From: Capsicum annuum
Taxonomy: Eukaryota; Streptophyta; Magnoliopsida; Solanales; Solanaceae
Assembly (NCBI RefSeq): GCF_002878395.1
Contig: NC_061118.1
Location: 128,337,901-128,401,900 of the forward strand
DNA length: 64,000 nucleotides
Reading direction: 5' to 3'
Shown here: positions 59,398 through 64,000 of the stretch, one piece after another
Layout of the letters: each line of letters opens with the position of its first letter
Numbering within the stretch: position 1 is the stretch's first letter
The notes under the pieces: generated by a model
Told to the model about the DNA's origin: nothing
What the model saw: only the letters and a program-made list of their open reading frames with translations
Database searches by the model: none
Position numbers and translations under genes: made by a program

Positions 59398-61312
59398 ATG
59401 GTTGCTCCTCCAAATCTAGAAGAAGGTTAGTTAACCAATCGACCAAAAGATTCAATGGTGTATATTATGAGTGGTGGAATATAATAATTCATGACTTCAT
59501 CATGGATGAAGATTCAAAGCTTTAGGATGTAATTCAGGATGGCTATTTTTTTCCTATAAGGGCAGTAAAGATTGGAGATATGACCTCACAAGTTCCTAAG
59601 ACTAAGAAGGAATTGATGATGCTGATAGAAAGAAGAAAGAAAAGAATTACAAGGCCAAGAAGATCCTTATATATGGCATAGGTCCTGAAAAGTACAATAA
59701 GATCTCTGCCTATCAAACTGCCAAAGAGATCTGGGATTGCCTTCAAACAATCCATGAGGGAACCAGTCAGGTGAAGCAGTCTAAGGTGGATATATTGACA
59801 AATAAATATAAAAAACTCACCATTTAGGAAGGTGTATCCATTTAGGAGATGCACACAAGGTTCACTGCGATAACCAATGAGATTTACTTCCCAAACCACA
59901 AGCAAGTTAGGAAATTCTTAAGCATTTTGCAAAAAATGTGGGAAAGAAAAGTTAATGCCATCATTGAAGCCAGAGATATAAACAAGATGGTCATAGATGA
60001 TCTCATAGACTATGTGATGATGAAGAAACATGGAAAGGTAAAGGATGAGCCTAAAAAGGAACAGGATTTAGTGTTGAATGCCACAAAAGATACTCATAGA
60101 ACTAAATAAAATGATACAACATCTATTGCAAAGAGGGTTCTCAAAGCCTTGAAAATGTCAGGGGTTTAACCTAAAATAGGAGAGTTTAGTAAGGCCTTAA
60201 AGGAAGGAAAAAAAAGTGACACCTGTCACAAATATGGCAAGCCTGGTCAACACATTAAGGTTTGACCCATTCATAAGATAGAATAAAAGGAATATACTAA
60301 GAAATTGATTGGAAAATAAAAGGGCAAGGACCAAGTTCCTTGAAGTAGAGCAAGAAGACTGAAGCTGACAAATTTGTCAATCTGGTGTTGGCAGCTTCTT
60401 GGGGTGACTTCTCTAGTGATTCAGATGATTCAAAATAATGAGAATATGGTTATATGATGGTAATGGAACATGAAGTATCAGTTTTTGACTCACTCTTTTC
60501 TCTAATTAAAGATACTGATAATGAGGAATATAAACCAGTCACCCTTCTTGACATCAAGAAAAATCTTAAGGACTACTCCCAGAGTAAGTTGAGATCTCTT
60601 GCCTCTGTGTTGATTGATTCACTAGATGACCTTGCCAAGGACCAAGAAAGTCTGAAGAAAACCCTCAAAAAATATAAGGAAGAAGTGATTAAGTTGAGTG
60701 TCTAAGTGGCTGAACTCACCAATGAGAAGCAAAGCTTAATAAAGATTTATCAATACAGGAAGAAGTAATGGCGAAGCTGAGTGTGTAAACAACTGAGCAT
60801 AAAGAAACTTGAAAGATTATCTCCTATGATAACAATATTTGGATTAAAAGGCTATATAAAATTATTAAGCATAATTCTAAGAAATAAGGTGAAAGTATGA
60901 TACAGTTTTAGCTAGAAGGAGATTTGGCTAAAACAAAGGCTGACATGACTACTTCACTTGATAGAAACACAGTGCTTAAGAAGAAACTGATTTAGGTGAA
61001 TACTGAACATGAGAAAGCTCTCAAGGGGACTACATCTTCACAACCACTAACTCCCTTCATCAATAAAGAATGTAATAGTAGAAGAGGCTTGGAATACAAC
61101 ATATTCGAGGGAAAGAATATGTCCCATGTATCCATTATGGAAAAGATGGTCACTCTAAGAATATATGTCCCTCCAAAAATGCATATTTGAGGGAAAGAAG
61201 AAACTTCACACCACCCAAAAGGAGAAAACAAAGATTCCCAAACTGGATATAGAAAATGCTAATCTTCCCTCTATTACCCTTTTGGGAATCTAGACTTAAA
61301 TGGGTTCCCATG
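59398..61312 (+). pseudogene. Ty1/copia gag remnant
   Basis: Start at ATG 59398 (MVAPPNLEEG, then a stop). The next frame carries the gag/UBN2-type domain: YYEWWNIIIHDFIM, DVIQDGYFFP, AKEIWDCLQTIHEGT and VKQSKVDILTNKY (about 59455-59820). A third block at 59849-60109 has FTAITNEIYFPN and KVNAIIEARD. A zinc knuckle near 60222-60266 reads CHKYGKPGQHIKV then a stop, so two Cys are lost. The stretch at 60454-60705 is an acidic start and coiled-coil-like Lys/Glu/Leu stretch. A second knuckle-like GKDGHSKNIC lies near 61138-61170, and FPNWI near 61240. Layout fits Sirevirus-like gags. Several stops. Confidence 0.8.
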
Positions 61313-62311
61313 GCTAATAAGTGATTGATATTATAGGGAAGAGAAAGAGAGAGCAACCAACATAAGAATGACCATAATGGTTTCTTAGAGAACATGATTG
61401 AAGATCAAATGATTACCTTTTACTGAATGCCCTTACTAGAGACATGTCTCCTTGGTGATGGAATCAAAGATTTGAGTATGATTGATGCTAGTTCTACTAT
61501 AGATCAATTAGAAAAATGGATATTTTAAGTTCTGAAGGAATCTTCCCCCATACATCCCTAATGAATGATAATAGGGAACTGGTCAAGTGACACAAGAAGG
61601 GGTAGAGCTGATGAAATCAATGTAGATGCAGAAGACCTTTATGATTCTTCGTTCATGGATAGGAATTGGTAAGAAGGTATACTGATTAGAAAATATCTTA
61701 CATGTCTAATTTAGTCTCATATCTTTGCATATATACATCCATGGTAAGAAAGAAAAAATATGAAAAGAGTGGTGCGACAACACAAAGTTATTAGCTTTTA
61801 ACATTGCTTATGGACTAGGTTCCTAATCAGGTTAGTACCACTTGCTATTTATAAATAATGACCATTTTAATATTTAATAATTGTGCTAGGTCACTCTCCT
61901 TTCTCTGTCATAAGGCTGTCAGTCATACTTTAAACTCAACACGTGTCCATCTAGCTGGACAATCCCCTCAGATACATCGTATCTTTTGATCTCATCTGTT
62001 CTCTTATGCGATACATAAAGCCTAAAATTAGATGATTTTCTCACTCTTTTTAAAATCCTCTCTTATTCAACCTCATCAGTCCCTAAACAATTCATATGGA
62101 AAGAAAAATCTTGATCCTCCCATCTCTTACAGTCCCTTCAATCCTTGTGGAATGTGTTAATCTTTTTCATCTTCTTAGAGATGAGCCCATTCCTTTGAAA
62201 GTAATAGACACACCCTGAATACCTTTATACTCCAAGGAATAATTTTCCATTACAAAATTTAAACCTCTTTATCTTTAAAGAATTTCCAACGATTATAATT
62301 CTTAGACAAAG
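61313..62311 (+). other. Spacer where pol would be expected
   Basis: No protease, integrase or RT motif in any frame. The 61880-62280 stretch, ending before the ATG at 62312, may be an internal leader for the next ORF (inference). Confidence 0.45.
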
Positions 62312-63800
62312 ATGAACCATCCCAGTGTTTTTTTCTTAAAAGGAGATAATGGTTCTAATCCCTCCAAGGAAAATGTTCCTGAACCAACCATTCCAACAGT
62401 TTTATTCACCAGATGACAAAATGATCTCCCTAAATATACTGAGGATGAAAATATGGTGTTACCACCTACTCTTAATCCCCCTTGTGTGAATAAGAATAGC
62501 ATGGAGAGTGATGATAACATGCCCTTGTCTTGGAAAACTTCTAACAAGAGGTCCTCTTCTTTATTCAAAGCTTTATCTGTAAGTACCAAAGCTACTAGAA
62601 CTGAGTCAAGTTCCAGGAACATAGTGAGAGAAGCACTGGATAAAAGTAAGAAAAACACTACAGGAAGAATAATGCCTAAAAAGTTTGGAATAAATATAGT
62701 TGAACCAGATGATAAAGATACTGATAGTGAGGATAGTGAGATTGAATGGATGTTTGAAGGCTTAAGTGACCTGAGGATGAGTCCCTCAACTCTGATGTTG
62801 AAAAATATGCAACTACTGTAGAGCAGAAAGTGAAGGGAAAAATAGTTCCCATACCAAAAAAAGGAAAGGATTTGTTGATAAGGAAAGTTGTGCCTAGCAT
62901 CACTGGTAAAAGAAGGAGATTAGAAAAAGTTTATAATAATAGGCCAGGTCTTAGTTCCAAATATGTCAGAACCTTAACTGATTCATCAAAGAAAGCTACA
63001 CCATCTAAAGAGAAGGGCTTGTCTCATAAAGACCGATTGGAGATTCTCAAAACTCAAGAGGTCTTGAGAAAAAGATTTTCTAATCCAACCATGGCTTCTA
63101 TGCTAGAGATGAGGAAGTTACTTTACTAGGTAAAGTTTTAGAGTTGGGAGCACCAATTTTATTTGTTTGTGCCTCAATTACATGAAAAAAGGTAAGGATG
63201 CTCTACCATAACTTGACTATTTTTTATGATGGTCTTTACTTAACCTCATAAGTTAATGGAGTAGAAATAGGATTAGATGAAGGCACACTTTCTAAAATCC
63301 TTGAGGCTCCCACCATAATAATAAGGTCTATTAGATTAGGGGCGGGGTATGCATAATTTTGGGGAATGTATAATGAGCGTGATGACTTGAACAGTAAGAC
63401 TATCAGCAAAAAGGTCCTTAAGGAAGAATATCAGGTGCTGTTTGAGTTGGTAAATAAGGTCCTACTCCCTAGGTCTGAGAATAGGGGTACAGTGACAAGC
63501 CCTGATCTATACCTCATGAAGTGTAGTCTACCTATCAGAAGTTGAACCTCCCACTTGTTGTTATTGAGCATTTTAACACAATTATGACTTCAAAAGATGG
63601 AAAACATGGCCTAGCTTATGGTTTTTGGCTTAATAGAGTATTTTCCTAATTCAATGTTGAATGTGGAAAGGGCAAGGCAGTGTCAGTGAAACAAATATTT
63701 AACCTTACCACTTTGGAAGAAAATGAATGCATTTCCAGGAGGGGAAGTGGGAAGTCTAAGTCCATTATGTGTAAGCCAATTGATATGAAAAGTGTCTGAG
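62312..63800 (+). pseudogene. Env-like / plant transposon-associated protein, degenerate
   Basis: Frame 1 from ATG 62312 (MNHPSVFFLKGDNG) to 62821 with one in-frame TGA at 62414. It is acidic and Ser-rich, with DDKDTDSEDSEIEWMFEG. The next frame, 62830-63129, is Lys/Arg-rich (KRRRLEKVYNNRPGLSSKY). Later blocks at about 63150-63560 read FYDGLYLTS, VNGVEIGLDEGTLSKILEAP and FELVNKVLLPRSEN. At 63550-63740 are VVIEHFNTIMTSKDGKHGLA, NRVF and TTLEENECI. These resemble a family found in Solanaceae retroelements in an env-like position or listed as putative plant transposon protein. I recognise the family by its conserved blocks and cannot state its function. Confidence 0.6.
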
Positions 63801-64000
63801 AGAGGAAGCAGATGTCATGAAAGCCATTATAACTCAAAAGAATGTTGATATTACGACTTTGAATCCAACATCAGTTGCAAGAACCGAAGAGGGAACCAAT
63901 TCTGATAGAAAGTTGAAAGAAGAAATGCTACCCTACATGAGAGGATGAAGATGTTGGAAGCCAAAGTTGAAGCCTTGCCTACAAAAAATAAAGACTTGAC
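63801..64000 (+). other. Continuation of the env-like ORF or its 3' region, cut by window edge
   Basis: Coding-like Glu/Lys-rich stretches (AVTKNVD-type and EEMLPYMRG-type residues) in mixed frames. Too short to assign. Confidence 0.35.

Noticed and set aside
59543..59905. 120-codon minus ORF with hydrophobic segments
   Set aside because: It is antisense to the copia gag domain, which explains the sequence better.
1..64000. Search for tRNA, rRNA, host genes or viral integrants
   Set aside because: No cloverleaf with A/B boxes, no rRNA core, no multi-exon host gene and no pararetrovirus-type movement or coat protein could be supported. The RT genes all match gypsy-type elements.

Overview
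The window looks like repeat-rich intergenic chromatin of a flowering plant, most likely a Solanaceae species. That assignment is inference from the AT-rich base composition, the 2-2.7 kb chromovirus LTRs and the style of the retroelement proteins. I see no intact host gene, no rRNA or tRNA gene, and no prokaryotic feature. Almost everything recognisable is a transposable element, and every coding region carries stops or frameshifts.

The main structure is one very large Mutator-like element (MULE), about 10921-56396. Its ends are inverted copies of each other (both begin AG..TAAA.TACA.GG). They are flanked by a 9-bp target-site duplication, GCACATTAT at 10912-10920 and GCACATTAC at 56397-56405. 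Inside are a decayed MuDR-type transposase on + (12538-15127), a minus-strand DUF1985/Ulp1 cysteine-protease gene now in pieces (49706 down to 16729), and many copies of a roughly 100-bp tandem repeat with two small palindromes per unit. Removing later insertions leaves a MULE of about 17 kb.

Three Ty3/gypsy chromovirus-type (Del/Tekay-like) elements, all on the minus strand, have expanded the MULE. Gypsy-2 (18273-28127) has both LTRs, TSD CCAAC and non-canonical 5'-TA..CA-3' LTR ends. Gypsy-3 (34394-48455) has TSD ATTAT and a badly eroded 5' LTR. Gypsy-4 (40101-47912) is inserted in the gag of Gypsy-3. A 4.26-kb segment joining part of a Gypsy-2 LTR, a piece of MULE and part of a Gypsy-3 LTR (27013-31270) is repeated in tandem (31271-34988).

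Left of the MULE lie Gypsy-1 (1-5484, minus, cut by the window edge), a small non-autonomous LTR element on + (about 6013-8587) and an older LTR-like stretch with a cluster of palindromic decamers. Right of the MULE lie a 1-kb foldback element (57168-58172) and a Ty1/copia remnant on + (about 58495-64000) with a degenerate gag and a plant env-like/transposon-associated ORF but no visible pol.

The order of events can be read from the nesting. The MULE inserted first. Gypsy-2 and Gypsy-3 then inserted into it, Gypsy-4 inserted into Gypsy-3, and the tandem duplication arose after Gypsy-2 and Gypsy-3 were both in place. Boundaries and domain calls come from reading the sequence by eye and from knowledge of the families. 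No alignment or database search was run.
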